A DNA stretch of 64,000 bases from Sphingobacterium phlebotomi (GCF_008180195.1 NZ_VTAV01000006.1:124001-188000), one strand, 5' to 3'; counted from the first letter of the stretch, positions 1 to 9,623 are shown. Notes: generated from the sequence alone by a model not told the origin. Translations and numbers: made by a program.

Positions 1-351
1 ATTTCACTGGCCTGCATATACAGCATGGTAGCGCAACGATTAGACATCCCTATTTATGGTGTTAATTTACCAAAGCATTTCGTACTGGCCTATATGAATG
101 AGGAAAAACCCGATGAGGTTCTTTTTTACATTAACGTGTTCAATCGCGGGCAGATTATGCGGGAAGTGGACATTATTGCCTTTCTCCAACAATTAAATCT
201 ACCGCCAATAGATGAATACATCAAGCCATGCAATAATTTGGAGATCATTAAGCGCATCCTACGCAACCTGATTGCTGCTTATGAACATGTAGACAATCAT
301 GAAAAGCGTGAAGAAGTTCAGTTATTACTGGATCTCATCGACCCACGGTAG
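1..351 (+). CDS. SirB1-type transglutaminase-like protein, 3' part only
   Basis: The reading frame is open from the first base and already codes for protein before the first ATG at 25, so the gene starts outside the window. The visible residues contain the family-like block YGVNLPKHFVLAY, which matches the SirB1/transglutaminase-like core where a conserved His lies in the NLPxHF motif, followed by an alpha-helical tail. Such proteins are intracellular and of unclear role; the catalytic Cys would lie upstream and is not visible. Its last 17 bases overlap, tail to tail, the end of the lipoprotein gene on the other strand. The family call rests on a short segment. Confidence 0.7.
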   Translation: MSLACIYSMVAQRLDIPIYGVNLPKHFVLAYMNEEKPDEVLFYINVFNRGQIMREVDIIAFLQQLNLPPIDEYIKPCNNLEIIKRILRNLIAAYEHVDNHEKREEVQLLLDLIDPR

Positions 352-1453
352 AGTCATCGCGCGCATCCAGCGCCAAGCCAACAGGCGTTTCGCCGTACCC
401 TAAATCAGAAGTATCAATCACTTCGTCTGGTTCTACGTTTCCATCATCCGTGTACCTAAACCTGGAGACTTTCTTTGCTGCTCGGTCAGCCACATATAGA
501 TACACACCGCTCGCCCGCATATCAATCGCCACATCGACAGGTGAGATTAAACCCGTATTGGGCCCTGTGATCACCCGGGATGGTCTGATGACTTCCGCGG
601 TTCCCTGTATCAAGTCCGAAAAGTTCTCAAAAATGAGAATACGCCCGCTTCCTACCGTTGTTCCGTCACCCATTTCGGCAATAGCCATGACATTTTTAAT
701 CGTATCATAAGACAACCCACGCAGATTAATTGATGCATCTTCAATCTGCAATATGCGGGCAGGATTAAGCGTAGCAACGGAATCGCTCGCCCTTACGGAC
801 ATCGTCGTCAGGTTCTGGAACATGTAAAGACCAGCCGGTGCACTTATTTTAGCAGTAAAAAGTCTATCGTTTTGATAGGCTGCACCCCACATATCGAGAT
901 CCGGATTGAGTAATTTTTTATAAGGTTGTTTCTGGTTCCCCGTACTGCTGGGATTATCTACCACATATATCCCGGCGTCTGCGCCTGCACCATTGACAAC
1001 CAAAAGAGATCGTGTAGCAGCGTGGTACACAAAACCCCTCACCTTGTTGTAGTATCTGCTCCGAATACCATTTCCAGCATTGTTCAGCAAGCCTGTCTGT
1101 TGCACACTAACCGCAGCAATGACAGTATCAAGCTCGTTACTGGTTTCTTCACTATTAACACTCGCCTGAAAAATAGTCTTTGCAAACGGACTGAAGTAAA
1201 TTGGTCCGCCACCTTGTACCTGTGATACGTGGCTTTCCCGAAAGACAAAAACGGAAGAATCCGCAGATTGAATCATGCGAATCGTCGTATCCGCCCGCTC
1301 ATCCGAAGTACCGTATTCTTCAAAGGAAACGTAAAGACGAGAAATCTGTCTGATTTCCAGTCCTGGTTCCACATTCTCATCTTCACAGGCGTAAAACCCA
1401 AGAAGAAGTGCTAACGTCACGCATACATAATATATGATCGAGGTTTTAGACAT
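335..1453 (-). CDS. Propeller-like surface lipoprotein, copy A
   Basis: A 372-residue secreted lipoprotein of unknown function. I start at the Met of MSKTSIIYYV because it gives a clean lipoprotein signal: a short hydrophobic stretch ending LLLGFYAC followed by EDENVEP. Acidic residues right after the lipid-bearing Cys match the surface-export signal of Bacteroidota lipoproteins. The body has repeated beta-strand-like units with DxxxY(L/V)YVADR and GRILIFENF motifs, typical of an NHL/SMP-30-like beta-propeller. It is a close paralog of the gene just upstream on the same strand (1497-2591), from which it is separated by 43 bases. No catalytic residues can be assigned. It may bind a ligand at the cell surface. 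Confidence 0.7.
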   Translation of the reverse strand: MSKTSIIYYVCVTLALLLGFYACEDENVEPGLEIRQISRLYVSFEEYGTSDERADTTIRMIQSADSSVFVFRESHVSQVQGGGPIYFSPFAKTIFQASVNSEETSNELDTVIAAVSVQQTGLLNNAGNGIRSRYYNKVRGFVYHAATRSLLVVNGAGADAGIYVVDNPSSTGNQKQPYKKLLNPDLDMWGAAYQNDRLFTAKISAPAGLYMFQNLTTMSVRASDSVATLNPARILQIEDASINLRGLSYDTIKNVMAIAEMGDGTTVGSGRILIFENFSDLIQGTAEVIRPSRVITGPNTGLISPVDVAIDMRASGVYLYVADRAAKKVSRFRYTDDGNVEPDEVIDTSDLGYGETPVGLALDARDDSTVGR

Positions 1454-1460
1454 AACAAGT

Positions 1461-1475
1461 GTATCGGTTACAAAA
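1461..1475 (-). promoter_or_regulatory. Upstream box shared by both propeller lipoproteins (copy A)
   Basis: Plus-strand GTATC followed by GTTACAAAA lies just before the copy A start. The same two blocks precede copy B at 2602-2619. The conserved 5' context suggests a promoter or regulatory element that was duplicated with the gene. It could also be simple residual identity from a recent duplication. Confidence 0.35.
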
Positions 1476-1496
1476 ATATAAAATATCTGTGAATCA

Positions 1497-2591
1497 CTAC
1501 GACTCTCCTTCCCGTGTATCCAAGGTAATACTAACCGGCGTGCTACCATCTTTTAAACTGGAGGTATCAATCACCTTGTCAGGTTCTACGTCACCGTCAT
1601 CGGTATATCGGAAGCGTGATATTTTCTTCGCCTCGCGATCAGCTACATATAAATAGACGCCTGTCTCCCGTGTATCGATAACTACATCGACCGGCGATAT
1701 CAAACCTGTATTGGTTCCGGTAATCACGCGTGTCGGTGTTATCGTTCCTTCTTCCTCTACCAGATCAGAAAAGTTCTCAAATATAAGGATGCGGCCACTT
1801 CCCGCATTTCCATCGCCCGTTTGCGCTACAGCCATGACATTCTTAACTGTATCATAGAATAAACCTCGCAGATTCGATGCTCCTTCGATTTCTAAAATCC
1901 GGGTATAGTCTAATCTCCCGATCGAGTCCTGTGGGTTTACCTCTCTATTCGCAATATTATCAAAAACATAAATCCCACCGGGTGAACTTGTTTTCGACGT
2001 GAAAAGCCGTTCATTTTGATAGGCTGCGCCCCACATAGCTAAGCTACTGTTTCTTAACTTCTTAACAGGTTGTTTCTCCCGATTTGCATATCGTGGACGG
2101 TCCATAACATACACTCCGGCATCTGGCCCGCTGCCGTTGACAACATAAAGAACATTCGTCCGTGCATGAAATACCATTCCCCTGACGTTGTTGTAATATC
2201 GACTTTTTGGAAGCCCGGCATTGTTCAATGCTCCCGATGATCCCATACTCAGGACAGCGATCGATGTATCGTTTGTACCCGCACGGTTGACACTAGCTTG
2301 AAAGATCGCATTGACACTCGGATGGGATTCATAATAAATCGGCCCTCCGCCCTGCACCTGCGATACATGTCTACCATTAAATGCAAAAACAGAGGAATCT
2401 GCTGGATAAATAATACGAACATTCGTATCAGGTGGGTTCTTACCAATTGTATATTCTTCGAAAGACACATACAAACGTGTAAACTTTCTCATCTCCAAAT
2501 TCGGTTCTGCATCGTCCCGCTCACAGGCATAAAATCCAAGGATAACCGCCAACGTGGCGAACACATAATATATGGGTGAGATTTTAGACAT
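1497..2591 (-). CDS. Propeller-like surface lipoprotein, copy B
   Basis: A 364-residue lipoprotein that closely resembles its downstream neighbour. The start chosen is [10 protein letters not shown], followed by a hydrophobic stretch and the lipobox LGFYAC with ERDDAEP after the Cys. The shared blocks [41 protein letters not shown] and SRFRYTDDG run through the protein in the same order as in copy A, so the pair arose by tandem duplication. A beta-propeller fold is inferred from the spaced YVADR/RIxxFxxF units. The function is unknown. An in-frame extension upstream to 2822 is unlikely because it would run into queH and lose the signal peptide. Confidence 0.7.
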   Translation of the reverse strand: MSKISPIYYVFATLAVILGFYACERDDAEPNLEMRKFTRLYVSFEEYTIGKNPPDTNVRIIYPADSSVFAFNGRHVSQVQGGGPIYYESHPSVNAIFQASVNRAGTNDTSIAVLSMGSSGALNNAGLPKSRYYNNVRGMVFHARTNVLYVVNGSGPDAGVYVMDRPRYANREKQPVKKLRNSSLAMWGAAYQNERLFTSKTSSPGGIYVFDNIANREVNPQDSIGRLDYTRILEIEGASNLRGLFYDTVKNVMAVAQTGDGNAGSGRILIFENFSDLVEEEGTITPTRVITGTNTGLISPVDVVIDTRETGVYLYVADREAKKISRFRYTDDGDVEPDKVIDTSSLKDGSTPVSITLDTREGES

Positions 2592-2601
2592 AAAGATTAT
2601 T

Positions 2602-2619
2602 GTATCATGTGTTACAAAA
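2602..2619 (-). promoter_or_regulatory. Upstream box shared by both propeller lipoproteins (copy B)
   Basis: Plus-strand GTATC, four bases, then GTTACAAAA, about 11-28 bases before the copy B start and in the short divergent gap with queH. It matches the box before copy A. No clear TAnnTTTG box is seen beside it. Confidence 0.35.
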
Positions 2620-2697
2620 GTAACAAATAATGGTGGGGTTTTGTATAATCTGACAGTTTTCCGTAAAATTGCATTATATTTTAAATGCGCTGGTATC

Positions 2698-3360
2698 ATG
2701 GACAATAAGGAATTAAAACGTGAGAAATTAAATTTGCCGAATGACGGCAAGAAATTACTGTTACACTCCTGCTGTGCTCCCTGTTCCGGCGAGGTTATGG
2801 AGGCCTTGATTGCGTCTGACATAGATTTTACGATTTATTTTTACAATCCAAACATCCACCCACGTAACGAATATGATTTACGTAAAGAAGAAAACATCCG
2901 TTTTGCCGAAAAACACGGTATTCCTTTTGTCGATGCTGATTATGATGTAGACCATTGGTTTGAACTGGCTAAGGGTATGGAAAATGAACCGGAACGTGGT
3001 ATCCGCTGTACGATGTGCTTCGATATGCGTTTTGAAAAAACGGCTGAATATGCTGCGGAACATGGATTTGATGTCATATCGAGTTCATTAGGCATTTCCC
3101 GTTGGAAAAACATGGAACAAATCAATGACTGCGGATTACGGGCTGCCTCTCGTCATCCCGATATGGAATATTGGACACTTAACTGGCGAAAAAAAGGTGG
3201 TTCGGCACGTATGCTCGAAATTAGTAAGCGTGAAAAGTTTTACATGCAGGAATATTGCGGTTGCGCCTATTCCTTGCGCGATACCAATCGTTGGCGAATG
3301 GCGAATGGCAGAGAGAAAATAGTCCTGGGCAAATACTACTACGGGGACGAAGAGCAATAA
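2698..3360 (+). CDS. queH: Epoxyqueuosine reductase QueH
   Basis: A cytosolic enzyme that reduces epoxyqueuosine to queuosine in the last step of making this tRNA wobble nucleoside. It is a 220-residue DUF208/QueH protein. The N-terminal [12 protein letters not shown] motif (Cys25, Cys26, Cys29), a middle [11 protein letters not shown] motif and the late EYCGCAYS motif are the Cys clusters that bind iron-sulfur and metal in this family. I start at MDNKELK, since upstream in-frame codons lie in the promoter of the divergent lipoprotein gene. It stands alone, with no other queuosine genes visible, and is followed by the DUF177-rpmF cluster. Confidence 0.93.
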   Translation: MDNKELKREKLNLPNDGKKLLLHSCCAPCSGEVMEALIASDIDFTIYFYNPNIHPRNEYDLRKEENIRFAEKHGIPFVDADYDVDHWFELAKGMENEPERGIRCTMCFDMRFEKTAEYAAEHGFDVISSSLGISRWKNMEQINDCGLRAASRHPDMEYWTLNWRKKGGSARMLEISKREKFYMQEYCGCAYSLRDTNRWRMANGREKIVLGKYYYGDEEQ

Positions 3361-3372
3361 TTTTGCAAAAAG

Positions 3373-3404
3373 TTTCCTTTTTACTGAAATAATAATTAAT
3401 TTTG
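3373..3404 (+). promoter_or_regulatory. Bacteroidota promoter of the DUF177-rpmF cluster
   Basis: TTTC at 3373-3376, a 20-base spacer, then TAATTTTG at 3397-3404. This fits the Bacteroidota sigma pattern of a TTTG-like -33 box and TAnnTTTG -7 box. It lies only nine bases before the ATG at 3414, so the transcript would have almost no leader. It also overlaps, and argues against, a TTG start at 3402. Confidence 0.55.
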
Positions 3405-3413
3405 CACGCTCGA

Positions 3414-3962
3414 ATGCAGATTGTGAAACATCTAAAATACTATAGAATTCCTTTTTCAGGATTAACAACTGGAAAGCACAATTTCGAGTTTGAGATCGAT
3501 GATAAGTTCTTTGATTGTTATGAACACTCGCTTATAAAGAGAGGAAAGCTGAAAGCTGACGTGGTGTTACAGAAGCAGGAAAACATGCTGATTGTTAATT
3601 TCCATGTATATGGCACGGTCCGATTAACATGTGATATATGTTTAGCGGAGTTTGACGCACCACAAGACTTTCAAGAAAGAATACTTGTCAAGTTTACGGA
3701 TGACGACTGGAATCAAGAAACAGAGGAAGTATTAGTCCTATCCAAAACAGATTACGAATTGGATATTGCAGGATTACTTTACGAATACATTAACGTTCGC
3801 GTTCCTTATTACAGTAAATGTTCGGAACAAGGCACGAATGCCAGTTGCGATCCACAAATGCTGGCAAAGCTGAGCGATTCACCGGACTTAGATACGGACA
3901 CGGAAACAGAAGAAAAAACGGACCCACGTTGGGATATATTAAAGAATATTAAAAATAACTAA
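3414..3962 (+). CDS. DUF177 (YceD-type) protein
   Basis: A 182-residue protein of the DUF177/YceD family, whose E. coli member is needed for normal 23S rRNA accumulation. The features that show this are the position immediately before rpmF, the beta-rich N-terminal half, the CDICLAEF pair of cysteines that probably binds metal, and an acidic C-terminal tail ending in a DPRWDILKNI-type motif common in this family. The start is the ATG at 3414 rather than a TTG four codons earlier that lies inside the promoter. The gap to rpmF is 14 bases, so the two are co-transcribed. The exact molecular role is not known. Confidence 0.88.
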   Translation: MQIVKHLKYYRIPFSGLTTGKHNFEFEIDDKFFDCYEHSLIKRGKLKADVVLQKQENMLIVNFHVYGTVRLTCDICLAEFDAPQDFQERILVKFTDDDWNQETEEVLVLSKTDYELDIAGLLYEYINVRVPYYSKCSEQGTNASCDPQMLAKLSDSPDLDTDTETEEKTDPRWDILKNIKNN

Positions 3963-3976
3963 AACAGAGATACGAG

Positions 3977-4168
3977 ATGGCACATCCAAAGCGTAAGACT
4001 TCTAAATCAAGAAGAGACAAAAGAAGAACACATTATAAGGCTGAAAGCCCTACGTTAACTGTATGCAAAGAAACAGGTGCAGTACATACACCTCACCGTG
4101 CATACACAGTAGATGGTAATCTATACTACAACGGAAAATTGATTATTGAAAACACCGCTGCTGTCTAA
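3977..4168 (+). CDS. rpmF: 50S ribosomal protein L32
   Basis: A 63-residue ribosomal protein of the large subunit. The N-terminus MAHPKRKTSKSRRDKRRTH is the hallmark of L32. Its length is normal. The family's C-terminal zinc cysteines are only partly present (one Cys in TVCKETG), as in the zinc-free form of L32. It lies between DUF177 and plsX, an order found in many bacteria, and is followed by a strong terminator. Confidence 0.96.
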   Translation: MAHPKRKTSKSRRDKRRTHYKAESPTLTVCKETGAVHTPHRAYTVDGNLYYNGKLIIENTAAV

Positions 4169-4188
4169 CGACATCATTCAACGAAATT

Positions 4189-4245
4189 AAACATCCCAAA
4201 TAGGTGTAAAAGTCAATTTTTATACTTTAATTTGGGATGTTTTTG
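4189..4245 (+). terminator. Intrinsic terminator after rpmF
   Basis: Inverted repeat with 13-base arms (4189-4201 and 4230-4242, core ACATCCCAAAT / ATTTGGGATGT) followed by a T run. It separates rpmF from plsX, so some reduction of transcription between ribosomal and lipid genes is likely. The loop is 28 bases long. Confidence 0.75.
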
Positions 4246-4273
4246 CGTATTATTGATGATAAAATAATAACGA

Positions 4274-5212
4274 ATGAAGATTGGTTTAGACGTTTTAGGC
4301 GGGGATTATGCCCCCGACTCCACAATAAGTGGGGCTATTGAAGCCCAAAAAGTACTACAGGAGAGGCAACGTCTTGTCCTTATCGGCGATCAGCACGACA
4401 CCATCGAACGATTAAAGCAAGCTGGAGCAGATCCAGACAAATTTGATTACATACATGCTCCGGAGAACATAAGCATGCATGAACATCCTACCAAAGCGAT
4501 TACCCAGAAGCCCAATTCCAGCATTGCTAAAGGATTTGAATTATTAAAGAGCGGTGAAATCGACTCTTTTGCGTCCGCCGGCAACACAGGAGCTATGCTT
4601 GTTGGGGCGGTATTTAGTGTAAAGGCAATTCCCGGCGTTCTTCGTCCCGCTATCGCAACCAATGTTCCCAAGATTAAAAGTGGCTATGGTATTCTACTGG
4701 ATGTAGGCGCGAATGCGGACTGTAAACCTGAAATGCTGTCACAATTTGCAACCTTGGGGAGCTTATATATGCAATACGTTTATGGTGTAGATAACCCAAA
4801 AGTTGGCTTGCTAAACATCGGCGAAGAAGAAGAAAAAGGAAACAACTTAACCATATCAACCTACCCCCTACTTAAAGAGAACAAAAAGATAAATTTTATT
4901 GGTAATACGGAAGGTCGCGATCTTTTTACAGACGCTGCGGACGTATACGTTTGCGACGGGTTTACGGGTAATGTGGTATTGAAACTTGCCGAATCTTTTT
5001 ATGTAGTCACATTAAAAAAGGGGCTTAAGGATGATTTTTTTGATAGATTCAATTACGAGCGTTATGGGGGCAGTCCTATTTTGGGTGTAAATGCACCGGT
5101 TATCATAGGACACGGCATTTCGACTCCAGAAGCTATCAAAAACATGGTTTTATTATCAAAAGACATGATTGAATCGCAAATAATCGATAAAATCAGGTCT
5201 ACTTTCAATTAA
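4274..5212 (+). CDS. plsX: Phosphate acyltransferase PlsX
   Basis: Converts acyl-ACP and phosphate to acyl-phosphate, the first step of phospholipid synthesis by the PlsX/PlsY route. It is a peripheral membrane enzyme. The 312-residue length and the motifs MKIGLDVLGGDYAP at the start, ASAGNTGAML, LLDVGAN and VCDGFTGNVVLK are diagnostic. It is six bases upstream of fabH, so acyl-phosphate formation and initiation of fatty acid synthesis are expressed together. Nothing unusual was seen. Confidence 0.97.
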   Translation: MKIGLDVLGGDYAPDSTISGAIEAQKVLQERQRLVLIGDQHDTIERLKQAGADPDKFDYIHAPENISMHEHPTKAITQKPNSSIAKGFELLKSGEIDSFASAGNTGAMLVGAVFSVKAIPGVLRPAIATNVPKIKSGYGILLDVGANADCKPEMLSQFATLGSLYMQYVYGVDNPKVGLLNIGEEEEKGNNLTISTYPLLKENKKINFIGNTEGRDLFTDAADVYVCDGFTGNVVLKLAESFYVVTLKKGLKDDFFDRFNYERYGGSPILGVNAPVIIGHGISTPEAIKNMVLLSKDMIESQIIDKIRSTFN

Positions 5213-5218
5213 TTATAT

Positions 5219-6217
5219 ATGTCAAAAATACATGCTGCAATTACTGCTGTAAACGGGTATGTTCCTGACTACGTCCTCACTAACCAAGAGTTGGAAAAGA
5301 TGGTTGACACCAACGATGAGTGGATTGTGACAAGGACAGGAATCAAAGAGAGGAGAATCCTCAAGGGGGAAGGTAAGGCTACATCAGACTTGGCTGTTCC
5401 TGCGGTTAAGGGTTTGTTGGAGAAACGGGGTATTTCTGCCGATGAAATTGAATTGATTATCTTTTGTACCAGCACACCGGATATGATGTTTCCTGCAACG
5501 GCAAACATCTTGGCGGATAAGGTTGGTGCTAAGAAAGCTTGGGGATACGACCTCCAAGCTGCTTGTTCCGGTTTTCTATTTGGTCTGACGACTGCAGCGC
5601 AATTTATAGAATCGGGCAAACACAAAAAAGTGCTCGTGGTTGGCGCTGACAAGATGTCCTCTGTCGTTAATTACGAAGATCGTAATACCTGTATCTTGTT
5701 TGGCGACGGCTGTGGATGCGTTTTACTAGAACCGGACGAAGAGGGTAATGGAATAATCGATGCTGTATTGAAAACAGATGGTTCGGGAGGCCCTTATCTG
5801 AATATAAAAGGTGGAGGTTCATTGAATCCGGCAACCCATCAAACAGTAGACGCAGGTCTTCATTACGCCTATCAAGAAGGACGTACTGTATTTAAGTTTG
5901 CCGTTACCAACATGGCCGAAGTGGCTGTAGAGGTGATGGAAAGAAACCACTTAACATCAGAGGATGTGGATTGGCTTGTGCCGCACCAAGCGAATAAGCG
6001 AATAATCGATGCCACTGCGGAACGTGCAGGACTTTCAGATGATAAGGTTATGGTCAATATCCATAAGTACGGGAATACGACCAGTGGTACTATTCCACTT
6101 TGTTTATGGGAATGGGAAAACCAGTTAAAAAAAGGAGACAACTTAATATTAGCGGCTTTTGGTGGCGGTTTCACCTGGGGGGCGGTTTATCTCAAGTGGG
6201 CTTATACAAAAGCATAA
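5219..6217 (+). CDS. fabH: Beta-ketoacyl-ACP synthase III
   Basis: Condenses acetyl-CoA (or branched acyl-CoA) with malonyl-ACP to start fatty acid synthesis in the cytosol. The 332-residue sequence carries the catalytic Cys116 in [13 protein letters not shown], the VPHQANKRI motif with the active-site His, and the GNTTSGTIP motif with the active-site Asn. It sits in plsX-fabH-accB-accC. Bacteroidota often make branched-chain fatty acids, so this copy may prefer branched primers, but the sequence does not prove that. Confidence 0.96.
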   Translation: MSKIHAAITAVNGYVPDYVLTNQELEKMVDTNDEWIVTRTGIKERRILKGEGKATSDLAVPAVKGLLEKRGISADEIELIIFCTSTPDMMFPATANILADKVGAKKAWGYDLQAACSGFLFGLTTAAQFIESGKHKKVLVVGADKMSSVVNYEDRNTCILFGDGCGCVLLEPDEEGNGIIDAVLKTDGSGGPYLNIKGGGSLNPATHQTVDAGLHYAYQEGRTVFKFAVTNMAEVAVEVMERNHLTSEDVDWLVPHQANKRIIDATAERAGLSDDKVMVNIHKYGNTTSGTIPLCLWEWENQLKKGDNLILAAFGGGFTWGAVYLKWAYTKA

Positions 6218-6261
6218 AAATATTATTTAACAGAAATTTATACATGAAACCTACTAGAAAT

Positions 6262-6762
6262 ATGAGTATGGATATTAAACAGATTCAAGACCTGATCAAA
6301 TTTGTTGCTAAATCAGGTGTGAACGAAGTCGCTATCGAAGAAAAAGACTTTAAAATCACTATAAAAACGAACCAGGAGCCTACTTATGTTACGGCAACTG
6401 TTCCAAGCCCAGTAGCGCTACCTCAGCAACCTGTTGCTGCAGCGACACCAGCTGTAACCGCGGCTAATACAACGACACCTGCAGCACCTGCATCGAGTAC
6501 GCCTGCGGCTGAGCCGTCAAACCTTATCACAGTGAAATCCCCGATGATCGGCACTTTTTATCGTGCTTCTGGGCCGGATAAACCGATATTTGTGAATGTA
6601 GGTGACGAAATCGCTCCGGGTAAAGTTTTGTGCATTGTAGAGGCTATGAAGCTTTTCAATGAAATTGAATCGGAAGTTTCCGGCAAGATTGTAAAAATCT
6701 TGGTGAATGATGCAGAACCTGTAGAATTTGATCAACCTCTGTTTTTGGTTGATCCGTCATAA
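6262..6762 (+). CDS. accB: Biotin carboxyl carrier protein of acetyl-CoA carboxylase
   Basis: Carries the biotin that shuttles carboxyl groups in acetyl-CoA carboxylase. It has an N-terminal MDIKQIQDLIKFV helix, a flexible Ala/Pro/Thr-rich linker, and a C-terminal biotinyl domain with the biotin-accepting lysine in VEAMKLFNEIE. I chose the ATG at 6262 (MSMDIKQ). In-frame ATGs at 6244 and 6268 are also possible; an extension back into fabH is not. Its neighbour accC completes the carboxylase half-reaction. The carboxyltransferase subunits are not in the window. Confidence 0.93.
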   Translation: MSMDIKQIQDLIKFVAKSGVNEVAIEEKDFKITIKTNQEPTYVTATVPSPVALPQQPVAAATPAVTAANTTTPAAPASSTPAAEPSNLITVKSPMIGTFYRASGPDKPIFVNVGDEIAPGKVLCIVEAMKLFNEIESEVSGKIVKILVNDAEPVEFDQPLFLVDPS

Positions 6763-6799
6763 TTTAGACTTGAGACCTGAGATAGGAGATATATAGAAA

Positions 6800-8161
6800 A
6801 TGTTCAAAAAAATATTAATAGCAAATAGAGGGGAGATTGCGCTTCGTATCATTCGTACTTGTCGCGAAATGGGGATTAAGAGCGTCGCTGTCTATTCCAC
6901 GGCAGATCGTGATAGCCTACATGTACGCTTCGCGGACGAGGCTGTTTGCATCGGTCCTCCTGCAAGTAAAGATTCTTATTTAAGTATTCCGAATATCATT
7001 TCGGCAGCCGAATTGACGAATGCTGATGCCATCCACCCTGGATACGGTTTTTTATCCGAAAATGCTAAATTCTCTGCCATCTGCGCCGAATACGGTATCA
7101 AATTCATTGGTGCTACATCTGAGCAGATAGAGAAAATGGGCGACAAAGCCTCGGCAAAAGAAACCATGAAACAGGCGGGTGTACCCACGGTGCCCGGTTC
7201 TGACGGCTTGGTTCCCGATGTAAAAACAGGTATTAAACTGGCCAATGAAATCGGTTACCCCGTTATCCTAAAGGCTACCGCCGGCGGCGGCGGACGTGGG
7301 ATGCGTATTGTGTGGAATGACGGAGAGTTTGAACCCGCATGGGATTCTGCTCGTCAAGAAGCCGGAGCAGCATTTGGCAACGATGGTATCTATCTCGAAA
7401 AGTTTGTAGAAGATCCCCGTCATATCGAAATACAGGTTATCGGGGATCAATATGGAAAGGTGTGTCACCTGTCAGAACGTGATTGTTCTATACAGCGTCG
7501 TCACCAAAAATTGGTTGAAGAAGCGCCCTCTCCGTTTATTACACCAGAACTTCGTGAAAAAATGGGGGAAGCTGCCATCAAAGGTGCACAGGCTGTAAAT
7601 TATGAAGGAGCGGGTACGATCGAATTTTTGGTCGATAAACACCGTAATTTCTATTTCATGGAAATGAACACCCGTATTCAAGTAGAACACCCTGTTACTG
7701 AAGAGGTCATCAATTTCGATCTTATCAAAGAACAGATTAAAGTAGCTGCGGGTATTCCGATTTCTGGAAAAAGTTACGAGCCAACCGGACACGCCATTGA
7801 ATGTCGTATTAACGCGGAAGATCCCTTCAATAATTTCCGTCCGTCACCCGGTCGAATTACGAATTTTCATTCGCCTGGCGGACATGGTGTTCGCGTAGAT
7901 ACACATGTGTATGCAGGGTATACCATTCCACCGAATTACGATTCGATGATAGCCAAGTTGATTTGTGTTGCACAAACACGTGAAGAGGCTATCAACACGA
8001 TGGAACGAGCGTTGAGTGAGTTTGTGATAGAGGGCGTAAAAACAACCATCCCTCTCCACATCCGTTTAATGCGCGATCCAAACTTTAGAGCAGGTAATTT
8101 TACAACAAAATTCATGGAAACATTCGACCTTACGGAATATCCGGACGAAGAGGTTGAATAA
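6800..8161 (+). CDS. accC: Biotin carboxylase subunit of acetyl-CoA carboxylase
   Basis: Uses ATP and bicarbonate to carboxylate the biotin on AccB. The 453-residue sequence has the N-terminal [16 protein letters not shown], the ATP-grasp glycine loop [12 protein letters not shown] and the catalytic [15 protein letters not shown] segment. An AGGAG sequence lies about 12 bases before the start, one of the few clear Shine-Dalgarno-like sites in the window. It ends the fatty acid cluster and is followed by a strong terminator. Confidence 0.97.
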   Translation: MFKKILIANRGEIALRIIRTCREMGIKSVAVYSTADRDSLHVRFADEAVCIGPPASKDSYLSIPNIISAAELTNADAIHPGYGFLSENAKFSAICAEYGIKFIGATSEQIEKMGDKASAKETMKQAGVPTVPGSDGLVPDVKTGIKLANEIGYPVILKATAGGGGRGMRIVWNDGEFEPAWDSARQEAGAAFGNDGIYLEKFVEDPRHIEIQVIGDQYGKVCHLSERDCSIQRRHQKLVEEAPSPFITPELREKMGEAAIKGAQAVNYEGAGTIEFLVDKHRNFYFMEMNTRIQVEHPVTEEVINFDLIKEQIKVAAGIPISGKSYEPTGHAIECRINAEDPFNNFRPSPGRITNFHSPGGHGVRVDTHVYAGYTIPPNYDSMIAKLICVAQTREEAINTMERALSEFVIEGVKTTIPLHIRLMRDPNFRAGNFTTKFMETFDLTEYPDEEVE

Positions 8162-8181
8162 AATTTCCTTTACATACATTT

Positions 8182-8216
8182 AAAATACCATTCTTCTAAA
8201 TAAGAATGGTATTTTT
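8182..8216 (+). terminator. Intrinsic terminator after accC
   Basis: Perfect 14-base arms (8182-8195 and 8202-8215, core ATACCATTCTT / AAGAATGGTAT) with a six-base loop and T-rich tail. It closes the plsX-accC unit. Confidence 0.85.
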
Positions 8217-8242
8217 GTTTTGTTTCAGAAACAACATTTAGA

Positions 8243-9115
8243 ATGTCAAAATCAAACGATTTAATAAACGCTATAAAACAAAAGGGGAAAAACATTGAAG
8301 GTGAAATGTCGTTCTTTGAGCATTTAGAAGTGCTTAGATGGCATATTATCCGTTCTGTTATAGCTATTGCTGTATTTGCTATTCTCTCCTTTACATTTTA
8401 CGATTTCGTCTTCAACAAGATTATCATGGGCCCCAAGAATCTCGATTTTTGGACGTATCGGATGATGTGCAAAGTGGGCGATTTGCTTAGTTTGGATGGT
8501 TTTTGTGTAGAACGTATTCCCTTTAATATCATTAACACCGAAATGGCAGGGCAATTTATGCTTCAAATCAATTCTTGTCTATTGATGGCGGTTGCTCTGG
8601 GTTTCCCTTATCTTCTATTTGAAATCTGGCTTTTTATAAAGCCTGCATTAACAGACATAGAAAAGAGTTCTGCACGTGGATTCGTTTTGTACGCAACCGT
8701 GCTATTCATTATCGGCGCATTATTTGGCTATTATATTGTCGTTCCGCTCTCCGTTAATTTCCTGACCAACGTGTCGTTAAGCGAAGAAATCACCAATCAA
8801 ATCACCATCGATTCCTATTTATCGCTGATTGCTACGTTGACATTAGGTTGTGGCGTAATCTTCCTCCTGCCTATCGTCATCTTTATATTGTCCAGACTGG
8901 GCTTGATGACCCCGGCCTTTATGCGGGCGAGCAGACGATACGCTGTTGTTATTATTTTAATTATTGCAGCCATCATTACACCGACGGCGGATGTGATTAC
9001 TTTATTGACGGTGAGTGCACCCATGTTCATCCTTTATGAACTGAGTATCATGGTTTCTGCGAATGTACATAAGAAAAAACTAGAGAAAGAGAAAGAATTT
9101 TATAATCAAAAATAA
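8243..9115 (+). CDS. tatC: Sec-independent protein translocase TatC
   Basis: The membrane receptor of the twin-arginine translocase, which exports folded proteins. The 290-residue sequence has about six hydrophobic segments. It contains the family motif MSFFEHLEVLRWHIIRS near the N-terminus and the P-rich first-loop segment. tatA and tatB are not adjacent. A Tat-type substrate (RRRFLKQ signal) is encoded at 21017. The start MSKSNDL adds a short hydrophilic N-tail before the core. Confidence 0.95.
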   Translation: MSKSNDLINAIKQKGKNIEGEMSFFEHLEVLRWHIIRSVIAIAVFAILSFTFYDFVFNKIIMGPKNLDFWTYRMMCKVGDLLSLDGFCVERIPFNIINTEMAGQFMLQINSCLLMAVALGFPYLLFEIWLFIKPALTDIEKSSARGFVLYATVLFIIGALFGYYIVVPLSVNFLTNVSLSEEITNQITIDSYLSLIATLTLGCGVIFLLPIVIFILSRLGLMTPAFMRASRRYAVVIILIIAAIITPTADVITLLTVSAPMFILYELSIMVSANVHKKKLEKEKEFYNQK

Positions 9116-9125
9116 AACAACGATC

Positions 9126-9563
9126 ATGTCTAAAAAAATTGCAATAGGAAGTGACCATGCTGGATTTGAATATAAAACGGCAGTTCTAGCATTTCTGGAA
9201 GAAGAGGGTTACACGGTGGAGGATTTCGGTCCTGCGACAGCAGACTCGGTAGATTATCCTGATTTTGCACATCCGGTAGCTACGAGTGTCGAAAATGGTC
9301 AAAACGAATTAGGTATATTAATCTGCGGCAGTGCCAATGGCGTAGCTATCACTGCCAATAAACATCAAGGTATCCGGGCAGCCATCGCTTGGCAAAACGA
9401 AATATCAGCTTTAGCAAGGCAACATAATGATGCGAATATCATATGTATCCCTGCTCGTTTTGTCGATCTTGAGCTGGCAAAGAAAATCGTAAAAACATTT
9501 CTGACCACCGATTTTGAAGGAGGCAGACACGGCACACGTGTAAATAAGATTGCTTGCACGTAA
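9126..9563 (+). CDS. rpiB: Ribose 5-phosphate isomerase B
   Basis: Interconverts ribose 5-phosphate and ribulose 5-phosphate in the pentose phosphate pathway. The 145-residue RpiB/LacAB-fold protein has the N-terminal IAIGSDHAGFEYK motif (His11), the catalytic Cys67 in LGILICGSANG, and the C-terminal FEGGRHGTRV loop. It follows tatC by ten bases, likely in one transcript. It is of normal length. Confidence 0.95.
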   Translation: MSKKIAIGSDHAGFEYKTAVLAFLEEEGYTVEDFGPATADSVDYPDFAHPVATSVENGQNELGILICGSANGVAITANKHQGIRAAIAWQNEISALARQHNDANIICIPARFVDLELAKKIVKTFLTTDFEGGRHGTRVNKIACT

Positions 9564-9573
9564 TGAGATAGTT

Positions 9574-9601
9574 GATCCTAGTAACTAAAAATGGATCCTA
9601 G
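9574..9601. repeat. Direct repeat GATCCTAG before the M28 peptidase gene
   Basis: Two identical eight-base copies, at 9574-9581 and 9594-9601, exactly 20 bases apart (two DNA turns). They lie between rpiB and the peptidase start. They could be a dimeric regulator site, but an eight-base repeat can also occur by chance. Confidence 0.3.
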
Positions 9602-9623
9602 ACGCAGATTTTAATGTTTGATT

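Noticed and set aside
3402..3413. TTG start for the DUF177 gene
   Set aside because: It overlaps the -7 promoter box; the ATG at 3414 fits better.
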